A DNA stretch of 64,000 bases from DASQZK01 sp963763215 (GCA_963763215.1 CAVXNX010000031.1:1-64000), one strand, 5' to 3'; shown: positions 45,298 to 55,623, counted from the stretch's first letter. Notes: generated by a model from the sequence alone, not told the origin. Translations and numbers: made by a program.

Positions 45298-46483
45298 ATG
45301 AAACGCCTATCCCTGATCAGTTGTATCATCCTAACCAGCCTGACCTTTCATGTTTCGGCGCAGCAGGACACCCTGGAGCCGAAGATCCCCTTCGGGCAGA
45401 ACTGGTATATCGGGGCCGGGACCGGAAGCCAGGTCCTTCTCTCTGCCGATGCCGGCAGGCTTTCTTTTCCCGCCAGGCTGAGTCCCGACCTTTCGCTGGT
45501 GGCCGGCAAACGCCTCTCCCCTTACCTCAGGGCACAATTCCGATTCGGAGGGTACCTGCTTAAAGGGCCTCAGCACCACCGAAGGGATATACCTGGCCGA
45601 TCCCCTTCCCGGCAATGTCGGGTTTGGAAATAACGATCCCGTCAGAAATTACATGGATATCTATCCGGACGGGTCCTACCGCCACAATATCTATTACGTT
45701 GATGCTTATGCCGGTCTCCGTCTGGATATCCTGAATCTCTTGCGGGAAGGCGAAAAGGAGCCCGTATGGAGCATCCTCCCCGGGACCGGTATCGGGTATA
45801 TGCATGTCTTCGGCCATGACGGGACACCGGCCGCTTCACTGATGTCGACACATTTTTCCGTCACCGGCGAATACCGGGTCAACAGCCGCTTCAGCATCAA
45901 TGCCGAATGGCACTGCGCCCTCTTCCCCGATCAGTTTGACGGCAGGATCATGGGCCGGATGCAGGAAGGGAAAACGGGGATCGGGGTCGGATTGACCTGC
46001 CGGCTCGGGAAACAGGGATTTGCCGGAAGGACGGGCGTGACCGTTCTTTCCGACATGCCCCAAAAAGCCGCGGAACCAACGGTTCGGATTGACACGGTCT
46101 ATATTGAAAAAAAAGAAATCATCAGGGTAAATGAAAACACCATGGGCCCCTTTGTCTTCTGCGCGGTTCTCTTCGACATCAACAGTCTGAGTCCAAAGGC
46201 CGGCCAGGACCTGTTATTCAGAACGATCGCCGAATTCCTGAAAAAGAACCCCGACAAAAGGATCCGGCTCGATGCCTACACCGATACGACGGGAACAGAA
46301 AAAATCAACATCGCCATTGCCAATGGGCGTGCCGCGTACATCAAGGAACTGCTCGTGACTGAACTGGGTTGCGATGCAAGCCGCATCGAAGAGAATCCCC
46401 TCGGTTCCGCGGGTCAGCCCTATGAGCGGAATGATTTCAACCGGGTGGTCGTGGTCACCGTGCTGGGCCGCGGTGACGCGTGA
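45298..46483 (+). CDS. OmpA-family outer-membrane protein, frameshifted
   Basis: About 395 codons, starting 4 bases after the lipoprotein stop, so it is the third gene of the giant-protein cassette. A signal peptide (ISCIILTSLTFHVSA) is followed by an N-terminal beta-barrel (FGQNWYIGAGTGSQVLLSAD). An OmpA-like peptidoglycan-binding domain fills the C-terminus (LFDINSLSPKAGQDLLFRTI, RLDAYTDTTGTEKINIAIAN). One extra G near 45,563 shifts the frame; the corrected reading is GLSTTEGIYLADPLPGNVGF. It would anchor the outer membrane to the cell wall and may hold the giant protein at the surface (inference). Confidence 0.85.
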
Positions 46484-46512
46484 AAAGGAAGCATGGGTGA
46501 CGGTCCGCTGCG

Positions 46513-46543
46513 TTGTGTCAAAACGGAGAAATGATTATCTTTG
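46513..46543 (+). promoter_or_regulatory. Bacteroidota-type promoter
   Basis: TTG at 46513-46515, 20-base spacer, then TATCTTTG at 46536-46543, an exact TAnnTTTG -7 box. It lies 46 bases before the DUF6544-like gene start. Confidence 0.6.
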
Positions 46544-46589
46544 AGGGAATGGCTGCCGAAGACAGCCTTTTATCCGAAAAACGTCACCT

Positions 46590-47688
46590 ATGAAGATCGT
46601 CACCGTCCTCTTCCCCGCCCTGATCCTCATTCACGGATCGCTCCACCTGATGGGCTTTTTCAAAGGTTTCAAACTCGCGGAAATGGAGCAGTTGCATACC
46701 GGAATTTCCAGGACCGGCGGTGTCTTCTGGCTGCTTTCCGCCCTGCTCTTCCTGGTCGCCCTCCTGCTTTATTTTTTCAGGAATGAATGGTGGATCTACC
46801 TCCTCCTGGCCGCTTGCGTCCTTTCCACAGTGCTCATCATCACCGCCTGGAAAGATGCCCGTTTTGGCATGATCCCCAATGTGATCATCCTGGCCATGGC
46901 TGTTACCGCCTGGTCATCGCTGAGGATGGAACGGATGGTGAGAGAGGAAACCCTTGCGGTCCTTTCGCCCGAAAGGACGACCTCCCTGCCCGGCGACATC
47001 CCGAACGACCCCGCGTCGCTTCCTCCGGTGGTGAGAAAATGGCTGAAAACCTCCGGAGCCGAGGGAAAACCTTTTTTCAGGACCGTTCAGATGACCGAAA
47101 CGGCCCTTATGAAGATGAAGACGGGCCAGAAGGACTGGTACGAGGCTCATGCCCGGCAATCGGTTTCGATCGTGAACCCGGCCTTCGTCTGGACGGTCAG
47201 GATGAACATGTTTCCTTTGGTCACCATCCGGGGGCGTGATAAATTCATGGACGGAAAGGGTGAAATGCTGATCAAACTGAATTCGCTGGTCAATATCGTT
47301 CACGAGCGGGGAGAAAAACTCGATGAAGGCAGCATGCAAAGATATCTGGGCGAGATCTGCTGGTACCCATCCGCCGCCCTGAGTCGTTATGTGAGCTGGG
47401 AGGCGCTCGGTCCTCTCTCGGCCAGGGCAACGATGGAATACAACGGGACAAAAGGCCAGCGGTGTCTTCCGTTTCAATGAAGACGGGGATTTTGTGCAGT
47501 TCAGCACGATGCGCTACAAGGGCAACACGCCGGAAGCAAAAAAAATGGAGTGGGTCGTCACCGCGCTCAGTTATGCCACCTTCGACGGCATCCGGGTGCC
47601 GGATGAGGTGGAAGCAACATGGCGGCTCGATGAAGGGCCATGGACCTGGCTGAAATTAAAAGTAGATGAAATCACCTACGGGAAGTGA
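46590..47688 (+). CDS. DUF6544 (DUF6920)-like membrane protein, one frameshift
   Basis: About 366 codons. Several hydrophobic segments at the N-terminus (ALILIHGSLHLMGFFKGF, FWLLSALLFLVALLLYFF, WWIYLLLAACVLSTVLII, VIILAMAVTAWSSLRM) form an inner-membrane part. A soluble domain follows with PPVVRKWLKTSG, RTVQMTETALMKMK, FVWTVRMNMFP, DGKGEMLIKLNSLVNIV and CWYPSAALS, the pattern of the DUF6544 family. One extra C near 47,458 shifts the frame; the corrected end is GVFRFNEDGDFVQFSTMRYK to EITYGK at 47688. Function unknown. The promoter at 46513 suggests its own transcript. Confidence 0.72.
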
Positions 47689-47743
47689 CCCGGCGATGAA
47701 TCCGGGAATGAGCCGTTCATTTGTTCATCCGCAAAACGGAGTC

Positions 47744-47773
47744 TTGCGGTTTTCCTCAATGACATTATCTTTG
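47744..47773 (+). promoter_or_regulatory. Bacteroidota-type promoter for the GH31 gene
   Basis: TTG at 47744-47746, 19-base spacer, TATCTTTG at 47766-47773, an exact match to the TTG/TAnnTTTG consensus. It predicts a leader of about 43 bases before the ATG at 47823. Confidence 0.65.
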
Positions 47774-47822
47774 AATCCCGACCGTTCATCCGTTAATATT
47801 CTTCATAACGAAAACTTCATCC

Positions 47823-50216
47823 ATGAATTTCTCCAACGCAAAAACGAAACTGCTTCTGCTGATCCCTGCCTTCATAATCCACAGCTTTGTGGCCGAAGCC
47901 AGAGTGGAATCGTACACGAAAGACCGTGACGGCGTGACCTTCACTCTCGATAAGGGCCTGATGAAGATCAGGGTCTGTCTCGATGATGTGATCGAAGTGA
48001 GGTACACCATCCTGCCTCTCATTCCGGATAACCCTTCGCTGGTGGTCACCAACGACTGGAAGGATGTACCGGTGTTCCACGTCACGGAAAAATCCGGGAG
48101 CATCATCATTTCGACTGCCAGGCTGAATGTCATTGTCGACCGCCTGACCAATGGCATCCGGTATGAAACCACCGATGGAACCCCCATCCTCAGCGAGGAT
48201 GGGGCACGGGGAAAAACAATGCGGGACACGACCATTGCCGGGGTGCCGGTCTATACCTGTTCCACCCTTTTCGATTCCCCGGCCACGGAAGCCCTCTACG
48301 GACTGGGCTGTCATCCTGAAGACACGCTGTCGATCAATTACAAGGGCCGCGACCAGGATATGGTGATCAAATACATGACCGGGGCCATTCCCGTCCTGCT
48401 TTCTACCAGGGGGTACGGGTTGATGTGGGATAATTATTCCGCCTCTTCTTTTTACGGTGCCGCGGCCGGTGAGACAAAATACCAGTACGTTTCCGAAAGC
48501 GGGAACCTGGTCGATTATTATTTTTTCTATGGTCCGTCATTCGACAGGATCATCTCCCTGTACCGGACGGCCACAGGCCAGGCGCCGATGTTCCCGAAAT
48601 GGGCATTCGGGCTGTTCCAGTCGCAGGACCGTTACAAGAGCCAGGCCGAAGTCCTTTCGGTGAAAGACAGGTACCGCGAAAATCACCTCCCCGTCGATGT
48701 GATCGTTCAGGATTGGTTTTACTGGGAACCCGATGTCATCGGTTCTCATGTCATGTGGCCCGAACGCTATCCCGACCCGAAAGCCATGGTGGATGAACTG
48801 CACCAGGCCAACCTCCACGTGATGATTTCGATCTGGCCCGTGTTCTCGAAGGGAACACAGACCTATGACCAGATGGCCCATTCCGGTGGGCTGACCAGTA
48901 TTCTCTGGGACAATGCCATGACACACATCATGGACAGTTACTACGACGCCCATAACCCGCAAGCCCGCAATCTGTATTGGAAACAGGCCTACGACAGCCT
49001 GGTCGGGCGTTATAACTTCGATGCGTGGTGGGTGGACCAGTGCGAACCCGACAACGGCAACAACCTCGATCTTCGAAGGCAGGCTCATTTTGCCATCGGA
49101 CGGGGCATCGACTACATGAACACCTATTCCCTGATGCACTCCACAGGTCTATACACCAACTGGCGCCGGGATATCCCTGAAAAGAGGGCTTTCTTCCTCA
49201 TCCGCCAGGCTTTCGCCGGCCAGCAACGAAATGCATCCACACTTTGGTCATCAGACATCACCTGTACCTGGCGGGCCTACAAGAGCCAGGTTCCACAGGG
49301 CATCAACGCCTGCGCGTCAGGGATCCCTTACTGGACATCCGACATCGGCGGATACCATTTTCACTGGCAGGCCCCCGACTGGTCCACCCCGGCCAACCGG
49401 GAACTCTTTACCCGCTGGTTCCAGTTTGGCACTTTTTCACCCATTTTCAGAATACATGGTAAAGGGGAACGGGCCCTGTTCTCAGACAACTGGGATGCTT
49501 CCACCAAAAGCATCCTCCTGAAATACGACAACCTGCGCTACCGCCTGATGCCTTACATCTACTCCCTTTCCTGGAAGGTGACAAACGAAGGATATACCCT
49601 CATGCGTTCACTGGCTTTCGATTTCCCCGATGATGAAGGCATACGGAACATTCCCGATCAGTACATGTTCGGACCGGCCTTCCTGGTCAGCCCGGTCACC
49701 GAACCGGCGGCTTCCCTCCCAGCCAGCGGGAAAGCCCATCCCACCAGAGAGGTGTACCTTCCGGGGAATGGGCAGTGGTATGACTTCTGGACCGGGAAAA
49801 GGATCGACGCTGGACAGACCATCCGGGCCTCAGCTCCCATCGAAACCATCCCCCTCTACATCCGGAGCGGGTCGATCGTTCCCATGGGGCCCTTCCTGCA
49901 GTATGCCACGGAAAAGCCAGCCGATCCATTGGAACTTCGCATTTACACAGGCGCTGACGCCAGCTTCGTCCTGTATGAAGATGAGAATGATACCTACCAC
50001 TATGAGAAAGGCATCTATACCACCATCCCCATCCATTGGGATGAAGCAGCTCAAACCCTCACCATCGGTGACCGGCAGGGTGAATTTCCCGGGATGCTCA
50101 GGGACAGGACCTTCCATATCATATGGGTGAGACCGAAACACGGGACCGGCATCGAACCGGCCAAAGCCGATGCCACCATTACCTATTCGGGCACGGCCCT
50201 GACCGTAAAACGCTGA
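47823..50216 (+). CDS. GH31 alpha-glucosidase/alpha-xylosidase, exported
   Basis: An intact 797-residue retaining glycoside hydrolase with a signal peptide (KLLLLIPAFIIHSFVAEA). The N-terminal galactose-mutarotase-like domain is followed by the TIM barrel: FPKWAFGLFQSQDRYKSQAE, HLPVDVIVQDWFYWEP, ISIWPVFSKGTQTYDQM, then the nucleophile segment FDAWWVDQCEPDN (D405) and the acid/base segment TLWSSDITCTW (D478). IPYWTSDIGGYHF and FQFGTFSPIFRIHG close the barrel. The C-terminal DUF5110-like domain ends at VKR. The substrate could be an alpha-xyloside, alpha-glucoside or alpha-galactoside, and sequence alone does not decide. It is outside the AT-rich locus, has its own promoter and ends in a clear hairpin. 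Confidence 0.9.
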   Translation: MNFSNAKTKLLLLIPAFIIHSFVAEARVESYTKDRDGVTFTLDKGLMKIRVCLDDVIEVRYTILPLIPDNPSLVVTNDWKDVPVFHVTEKSGSIIISTARLNVIVDRLTNGIRYETTDGTPILSEDGARGKTMRDTTIAGVPVYTCSTLFDSPATEALYGLGCHPEDTLSINYKGRDQDMVIKYMTGAIPVLLSTRGYGLMWDNYSASSFYGAAAGETKYQYVSESGNLVDYYFFYGPSFDRIISLYRTATGQAPMFPKWAFGLFQSQDRYKSQAEVLSVKDRYRENHLPVDVIVQDWFYWEPDVIGSHVMWPERYPDPKAMVDELHQANLHVMISIWPVFSKGTQTYDQMAHSGGLTSILWDNAMTHIMDSYYDAHNPQARNLYWKQAYDSLVGRYNFDAWWVDQCEPDNGNNLDLRRQAHFAIGRGIDYMNTYSLMHSTGLYTNWRRDIPEKRAFFLIRQAFAGQQRNASTLWSSDITCTWRAYKSQVPQGINACASGIPYWTSDIGGYHFHWQAPDWSTPANRELFTRWFQFGTFSPIFRIHGKGERALFSDNWDASTKSILLKYDNLRYRLMPYIYSLSWKVTNEGYTLMRSLAFDFPDDEGIRNIPDQYMFGPAFLVSPVTEPAASLPASGKAHPTREVYLPGNGQWYDFWTGKRIDAGQTIRASAPIETIPLYIRSGSIVPMGPFLQYATEKPADPLELRIYTGADASFVLYEDENDTYHYEKGIYTTIPIHWDEAAQTLTIGDRQGEFPGMLRDRTFHIIWVRPKHGTGIEPAKADATITYSGTALTVKR

Positions 50217-50226
50217 CAGAACAAAA

Positions 50227-50277
50227 AATGACGGGGCCTGTAAGGAGTTCTCCCGGCCCCGTCATTCCTGCCTTTTT
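50227..50277 (+). terminator. Rho-independent terminator after GH31
   Basis: The 12-bp stem AATGACGGGGCC / GGCCCCGTCATT (50227-50238 and 50255-50266) is followed by CCTGCC and five T. Confidence 0.75.
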
Positions 50278-50364
50278 CACTTTCCTTTAGCCTGAGGCGG
50301 GAACCTTTTCTCCGTCGGGTTGTTCTCATAAACAGAACGAACCTGATATCCGTGAAAGCGAACT

Positions 50365-51264
50365 ATGAAAAGAATCATACTCACCCTGTTGCTCGTCATA
50401 ACTGCATTTTCAACCTATGCCTGCGATATCTGCGGCTGTAATTCCGGAAGTTATTTCATCGGACCTTTTCCGCAGTTCAGCAGGTATTTTATCGGTACAC
50501 GCTATTCGTTCCAGCGCTATGGAACGATCCTCCGTGAGGACCGGTCACAGTTCAGCAATGATTTTTACCAGACCGCGGAACTGATGGCTTCCGCTATTAT
50601 CAAAAGCAAGTGGCAGGTCATGATGTATCTGCCCTATAATATGATTTACAGCAAATCCGATGACGGGATCAACCGCAACAATGGGTTTGGGGATCTCACC
50701 CTGATGGGGAATTACAAGCTTCTCGACTCGAAATACCTGAACCGCGACACGGTCACCGTTTCGCACCAGTTATGGCTGGGTGCGGGCTTTAAACTCCCGA
50801 CAGGGCAGTTTTCCGTCAATGCCGACGAGCTGGTCACTTCGGCCAACCTGCAGCCGGGTAGCGGAAGCTTCAGCTACATGTTCAACCTGCTGTATATCTT
50901 CCAGGTGAAAAGCTGGGGCGTTAATTTCAGTTCCAATTACCGCATAAACACCCCTTCAGACCATTACCGGTTCGGCAACCGGTTAACATTGACCTCCTTT
51001 GTCTACCGTTCCTTTTCCGTGGGAAATGTTTCGATAAGTCCGAATATCGGAATGCTTTATGAGACCATGGATTCAAATACAAACGACCACCAGGAAGTGG
51101 CCGATACCGGTGGAAATGATCTCCTCTCAGCGGCCGGTTTTGAAATCCGGTTCCGGAACGTCGTCTTCGGATGCAACGGCCAGCTTCCTCTGGCTTCGAA
51201 CCTGTCGGGTGGGCAGACAGATGCCCGATTCAGGGGAATGTGCCATTTATCCCTCATGTTCTGA
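50365..51264 (+). CDS. outer-membrane beta-barrel protein with CDICGC N-terminus
   Basis: An intact 299-residue protein. The signal peptide (MKRIILTLLLVITAFSTYA) is followed at once by CDICGCNSGSYFIGPFP, a cluster of three cysteines. The rest is a chain of amphipathic strands: FSRYFIGTRYSFQRYG, QVMMYLPYNMIYSKSDDG, NNGFGDLTLMGNYKLL, VSHQLWLGAGFKLPTGQFS, WGVNFSSNYRINTPSDHYRF, and an end at MCHLSLMF. A C-terminal Phe suits BAM-assembled barrels. The CxxCxC could bind a metal or be lipidated at the first Cys, as signal peptidase II sites may look like this. The family is common in Bacteroidota genomes but unnamed. Function unknown. Confidence 0.72.
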   Translation: MKRIILTLLLVITAFSTYACDICGCNSGSYFIGPFPQFSRYFIGTRYSFQRYGTILREDRSQFSNDFYQTAELMASAIIKSKWQVMMYLPYNMIYSKSDDGINRNNGFGDLTLMGNYKLLDSKYLNRDTVTVSHQLWLGAGFKLPTGQFSVNADELVTSANLQPGSGSFSYMFNLLYIFQVKSWGVNFSSNYRINTPSDHYRFGNRLTLTSFVYRSFSVGNVSISPNIGMLYETMDSNTNDHQEVADTGGNDLLSAAGFEIRFRNVVFGCNGQLPLASNLSGGQTDARFRGMCHLSLMF

Positions 51265-51449
51265 GGAACGCTTTCATCGCTTTAAATCGCGGCACTGATC
51301 GTTAATAAATCAAATAAATTCTTATTTTTAGCCAGGATTAATGGAGGAAGGCATCCGGTTCTCCGCCCTTGCCGTCTTTGTGCAGGAGAGTTGATGATCA
51401 GGCAATTGGAAAAATTCTGCCATGCCATCGTATTTTCACACGAATAAAA

Positions 51450-53576
51450 ATGGGCGTTCGATACTTCAGAATGACAATGCTTTTCGCGGTCGCCGCCGCT
51501 CTGCTGGCCGCATGTTCACCGGACAAAAATACTCAGCGGAAGATCATTTCCCTGGATGGCACCTGGGAGATTGAAGATTCGGACAGCCTGACCGTTCCCG
51601 GTGAATACACCCATACCCTGGTGATCCCGGGCTATGTCGATATGTCCGTTCCTGAATTCAAAAATGCGGGGCGTAAAGATCCCATCCGTAAATATTACTG
51701 GTTGAAACGGCATTTCAGCCTCAGCGGACCGGATTCCTATCCGCTGGCCTTTGTGAAGATCCCCCAGGCCGGCTATGGTTATACGGTTTATCTCAACGGC
51801 AAAGAAGCCGGCGAAAGCTCTTCCTGTTTCACACCGACCTTTTTCGATGTCAGGAAATACCTCCGGCAGGGGGACAACGAGATCACGGTCAGGCTGGGGG
51901 CATGGCGGGACAATGTTCCCGACAGCATGCCTGACGGATGGGATAAAGAAAAAGAGTATTACTACAGCGGTATCTTCGACAATGTGAACCTGATCCTCAG
52001 CCGGATGCCCTATATCCGGAATATCCAGGTCGTGCCGGAGCCCGGAGACAGCGCCATCGGGGTGGTTGCCTGGTTGATGACCGACCATGAAATGCCCGTC
52101 ACTCTCGACTATTCGGTGACCGGTTTCACATCAGGGAACATGGCCGCCTCGGGCCGGTCCCATACCAGGCGGATCACCGGTGAAGACACCATGGTGTTTC
52201 GCGTCCGGATCCCGGATTTCAAATGGTGGAGCCCGGAATCCCCGTTCCTTTACAGGCTGACCCTCTCAACGGGATCCGACAACATGTCGGCCAGGTTCGG
52301 CATGCGCACGTTCCGTTTCGACTCTTTCACCGGGAAGGCCATGCTCAATGGCAAGCCTTATTTTATGCGGGGAACAAATTTCTGCTATCGCCGCTTCAGC
52401 GAAGATCCGCTGCGCAAGCGACTGCCCTGGGACACGGCCTGGGTGGCAAACCTCTACCAGAAGATGAAGGATTGCCACATGAACACGGTCAGGCACTGCA
52501 TCGGCTTTCCCCCTGAGTTGTGGTACGAGATCGCCGATGAAAAAGGCATCCTGGTCCAGGATGAATTCCCGCTGTGGTATTCTCTGTCGTGGCCGGCGGG
52601 ACTGAAACCCCGGGCCCTGGAAACAGAATTCAAAAAATGGATGGAAGACCGATGGAACCATCCCAGCGTGGTGATCTGGGATGCCCAGAACGAGTGCTGG
52701 ATCGATTCCACACGGCAGGTCATCCATAAGGTGCGGACCCTGGACTACTCCGACAGGCCATGGGACAATGGGTACGGTATGCCCGACAGAAAAACCGATG
52801 CCCGCGAATCCCATCCGTACCGCTTCCATCACGCAACGTACGACGAGCCTCCTTTCTCGATCAACCAGCTCGAAAACGAAACCGGTGAGCCCGACGTGCC
52901 GTTCATGACCACAAAACCCGACGGGACGCTGTGGTTCGTCCCGGAATTCATCAAAGGCGTACACCCCTTCGTCATCAATGAATATGGCTGGTTATGGCTC
53001 GACCGCGACGGCACCCCTTCCACGCTTGGAGAAAAAGTATACCGGTCACTGCTGGGCCCCCATTCAACCACAGCACAGCGAAGGGAAACCTATGCACGGA
53101 ACCTGGCCGCCCTGACAGAATTCTGGCGTGGCAACAGGCAGGCAGCAGCCATCATGTACTTCTGCTTCCTCGCCTATTCCAGGCCCGACGGGCCAAAAGT
53201 CTCCACCAGCGATAATTTCACCGATCTCAGATCCCTCACCCTGGACCCGTATTTCAAAAAATATGTCGTCGATGCCTTTTCTCCGGTTGGGCTGATGACC
53301 GACAAATGGGATACGGATTTCAAACCGGACCGGAAACTGACGATCCCGGTGACGGTCATCAACGACCTCGAGACGCCATGGGAAGGAAATGTCTGCTTTT
53401 TCGTCGACTCCGGCCTGCAAAGGCAATCCCGGAACGTAACACTTCCTCCTTACGGGAAAACTCAGATCACGTTTAACCTCTTGACTCCTCATCAACCCGG
53501 TCGATATCTGATGACATCACAACTGATTTTCCAGGGGGATACGATCAGCAGCCTCAGAGACATGAACATCCGTTAA
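51450..53576 (+). CDS. GH2 glycoside hydrolase lipoprotein (beta-galactosidase/beta-mannosidase type)
   Basis: An intact protein of 708 residues from the ATG at 51450, or 735 from the upstream in-frame codon at 51369. I prefer 51450 or 51471 because the signal (FAVAAALLAAC) then has normal length. Domains: a jelly-roll sugar-binding domain (KYYWLKRHFSLSGPDSY, VYLNGKEAGESSSCFTP), an Ig-like domain, and the TIM barrel with MRGTNFCYRRFSE, MNTVRHCIGFPPELW, the acid/base region SVVIWDAQNECW (E415) and the nucleophile region FVINEYGWLW (E511). This is the GH2 arrangement, though the 'WDAQNECW' and 'INEYGW' contexts differ from classical LacZ. Exact substrate undecided. Confidence 0.87.
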   Translation: MGVRYFRMTMLFAVAAALLAACSPDKNTQRKIISLDGTWEIEDSDSLTVPGEYTHTLVIPGYVDMSVPEFKNAGRKDPIRKYYWLKRHFSLSGPDSYPLAFVKIPQAGYGYTVYLNGKEAGESSSCFTPTFFDVRKYLRQGDNEITVRLGAWRDNVPDSMPDGWDKEKEYYYSGIFDNVNLILSRMPYIRNIQVVPEPGDSAIGVVAWLMTDHEMPVTLDYSVTGFTSGNMAASGRSHTRRITGEDTMVFRVRIPDFKWWSPESPFLYRLTLSTGSDNMSARFGMRTFRFDSFTGKAMLNGKPYFMRGTNFCYRRFSEDPLRKRLPWDTAWVANLYQKMKDCHMNTVRHCIGFPPELWYEIADEKGILVQDEFPLWYSLSWPAGLKPRALETEFKKWMEDRWNHPSVVIWDAQNECWIDSTRQVIHKVRTLDYSDRPWDNGYGMPDRKTDARESHPYRFHHATYDEPPFSINQLENETGEPDVPFMTTKPDGTLWFVPEFIKGVHPFVINEYGWLWLDRDGTPSTLGEKVYRSLLGPHSTTAQRRETYARNLAALTEFWRGNRQAAAIMYFCFLAYSRPDGPKVSTSDNFTDLRSLTLDPYFKKYVVDAFSPVGLMTDKWDTDFKPDRKLTIPVTVINDLETPWEGNVCFFVDSGLQRQSRNVTLPPYGKTQITFNLLTPHQPGRYLMTSQLIFQGDTISSLRDMNIR

Positions 53577-53877
53577 TTCCGTTATCCTTCGAAATCCCAT
53601 TGCTCCTCCATGGTAAAAATGCAAAGTGAATCCCGGTTTCCCCTGATCACGGCATGGAATACCGGCTTTCCTGGAGCCGCGTTGGCTTCCCGTTGTTCAC
53701 CGGGTCATTTGGGATCGCCAGCCGTTTTATAAATTTCCCACCGGCCTTGATAATGCGGGAAATTTTTCGTTATTTGGTTAGGCAATGAAGGAAGGAACCA
53801 GCAACCACATCAGGCGGAGATGATAATGAATAAATAACGCCCGAAGCACTTTTACTGATATCCTATTTTCTCATCTA
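53577..53877. other. intergenic region with terminator-like hairpin
   Basis: About 300 bases. AAATTTCCC (53731-53739) pairs with GGGAAATTT (53757-53765) around a 17-base loop and runs into TTTTT. It could end the GH2 transcript, 155 bases after the stop. No other feature is seen. Confidence 0.45.
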
Positions 53878-54762
53878 ATGATCCGAACCCTGTCACTGAT
53901 CTTTTTTCTGACCCTGACTGCCTTAAAAGCCTCACCGCAGGATACGGTCTACTATTTCGGGAGCGATCACCGGCTCGTGCCTTCCGTTCGTGAGGCGACA
54001 TTCATGAAGAAAATTTACTACCGGAGTGCGCGAAGAACGGTCATAAAGCCATTCACCAGGGAAGAGAGCGCCTGGAAGCCGGAACCCAAAAGGACCATAA
54101 AGGATCTCCGGGAAGGGGGTCATCTGATCATCAAAGTCCATGATAATTTGTTCGCACCGGAAACGACCAACCAATATTACCGGGAAATTTCAGCCGGTCG
54201 TTATGCCTTCAGGGAATACCGGCACGGCGAACTCATGAGGGAAGGAATGGCCTCGCGCATGATTCCCCTGATCCTCGAAGATACGGTGAAAGAGTTCTAT
54301 CCTTCGGGTCAGGTCAAAACGGTAGCCATCTATCACAGGAACCGCCTGCTGAGCAACAAGAACTGGCTTAGGGACGGCACACCCTACATCGACAATATCT
54401 TTTATGCCGCCGATCAAATTCCGGAATATTCAAATGGTAATGCGTTTTTCCGGTCGTTCATCCTTCGTGAGATCCATAACGCCGGGATCGATCTCACGCA
54501 AATCGATGACCGGGTCGTCCTGGGCTGGGTCATCACCGAAACCGGGGAATTAACAGGCATTCATGTCGTCTCCGGTAAGTTCAGGGAGCTGAACCAGGCC
54601 ATGGTCAACATCGTGAGCGAACTTCCCGGATCGTGGAGCCCCGCCGTCCTCGACGGGAAAAAAGTGCGGTATTATATGACCATCCCCTTCAACTTCGGGC
54701 AGTCTTACAGAACGTTTGACTATCTCCAGCTGAATAACAACGGCCAACTGGATTGGGACTAA
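53878..54762 (+). CDS. exported protein with TonB C-terminal-like domain
   Basis: An intact 294-residue protein with a signal peptide (LSLIFFLTLTALKASPQ). The middle has an MORN/YwqK-like stretch (YRHGELMREG, EFYPSGQVKTVAIYHRNRLL). The C-terminal part (VVLGWVITETGELTGIHVVS ... WSPAVLDGKKVRYYMTIPFN) matches the TonB C-terminal fold, with the 'W.PA...G..V...' pattern. Since there is a cleavable signal and no N-terminal anchor plus proline-rich linker, it is not a classical TonB but one of the periplasmic TonB_C proteins frequent in Bacteroidota. Role unknown. Confidence 0.75.
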   Translation: MIRTLSLIFFLTLTALKASPQDTVYYFGSDHRLVPSVREATFMKKIYYRSARRTVIKPFTREESAWKPEPKRTIKDLREGGHLIIKVHDNLFAPETTNQYYREISAGRYAFREYRHGELMREGMASRMIPLILEDTVKEFYPSGQVKTVAIYHRNRLLSNKNWLRDGTPYIDNIFYAADQIPEYSNGNAFFRSFILREIHNAGIDLTQIDDRVVLGWVITETGELTGIHVVSGKFRELNQAMVNIVSELPGSWSPAVLDGKKVRYYMTIPFNFGQSYRTFDYLQLNNNGQLDWD

Positions 54763-54950
54763 TTCTTGCGGTTTTCGACGGAATGGCCTTTTGCCTCAAT
54801 TTTCCCGGTATTCCTGTTAATTTCGGATTTTGTCGCCTTTTTCCAATGATTCCCGGATTTCTTTTTATCACTTTGCACAGCCGTTTAAATGCGCGAAATG
54901 AGCCTTTGACAGTCAATATGGTCCATATCCTCAAATTGCGGCGTGATCTG

Positions 54951-54982
54951 TTGTTTATACCGTTTATAAATATATATCTTTA
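54951..54982 (+). promoter_or_regulatory. probable Bacteroidota-type promoter
   Basis: TTG at 54951-54953, 21-base spacer, TATCTTTA at 54975-54982 (one mismatch to TAnnTTTG). It lies 49 bases before the small barrel gene. Confidence 0.45.
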
Positions 54983-55030
54983 CGGTTAATTACACAAATC
55001 GTTCATTTAACTAGAAAAACCAAAAAAGCT

Positions 55031-55599
55031 ATGAAAAGGAAACTTACATTGGGCATTTTCCTGGCAGTCCTGACCACATCTCTCATGGCGCAGGATCCTA
55101 TGTTTTCTCAGGGTGACAAGGTTCTGAACCTCGGTATCGGATTCGGATCCACGCTCTATTCGGGTTCATTTTATCATACATCCGTTCCCGCCCTGTCCGC
55201 TTCATACGAAGTCGGTGTTAAGGATGGCGTTCTTGATGTCGGTTCGATCGGTGTTGGCGGGTATGTCGGTTATTCAGCCTTTAAATCAACTTATGACTAT
55301 ATTGAGGAACATATGGCTGGAAAATCTCCAATATCATTATCGGTGCCCGTGGCGTATTCCACTACCCCCTCGTCGATAAGCTCGATACCTATACCGGCCT
55401 GATGCTGGGCTTCAGAATCGTTTCTGATAAATACTACGGGTCAAGTACCTATGATTTTAATTATAGCGGGTCGACTAGCGGAGTTCAGTTTTCATGGTTT
55501 GCCGGCGGACGTTATTACTTCACTGATAACCTGGCCGGTCTACTGGAAATCGGTTATGGCATTTCCTATATTAACCTGGGTATCGCTCTGAAAATGTAA
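55031..55599 (+). CDS. small outer-membrane beta-barrel protein, one frameshift
   Basis: About 190 codons. The signal peptide (LTLGIFLAVLTTSLMAQ) is followed by DPMFSQGDKVLNLGIGFG and eight or so amphipathic strands (GGYVGYSAFKSTYDY, NIIIGARGVFHYPLVDKL, SGVQFSWFAGGRYYFTDN, LLEIGYGISYINLGIALKM). The frame changes near 55,310-55,320, where a base seems to be missing; the corrected reading is WKISNIIIGARGVFHYPL. It resembles the OmpW/Omp_beta_brl small barrels. The strong terminator at 55624 follows the stop by 24 bases. Function unknown. Confidence 0.75.
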
Positions 55600-55623
55600 A
55601 CAATTCCTGAGAGAAATAAACAG

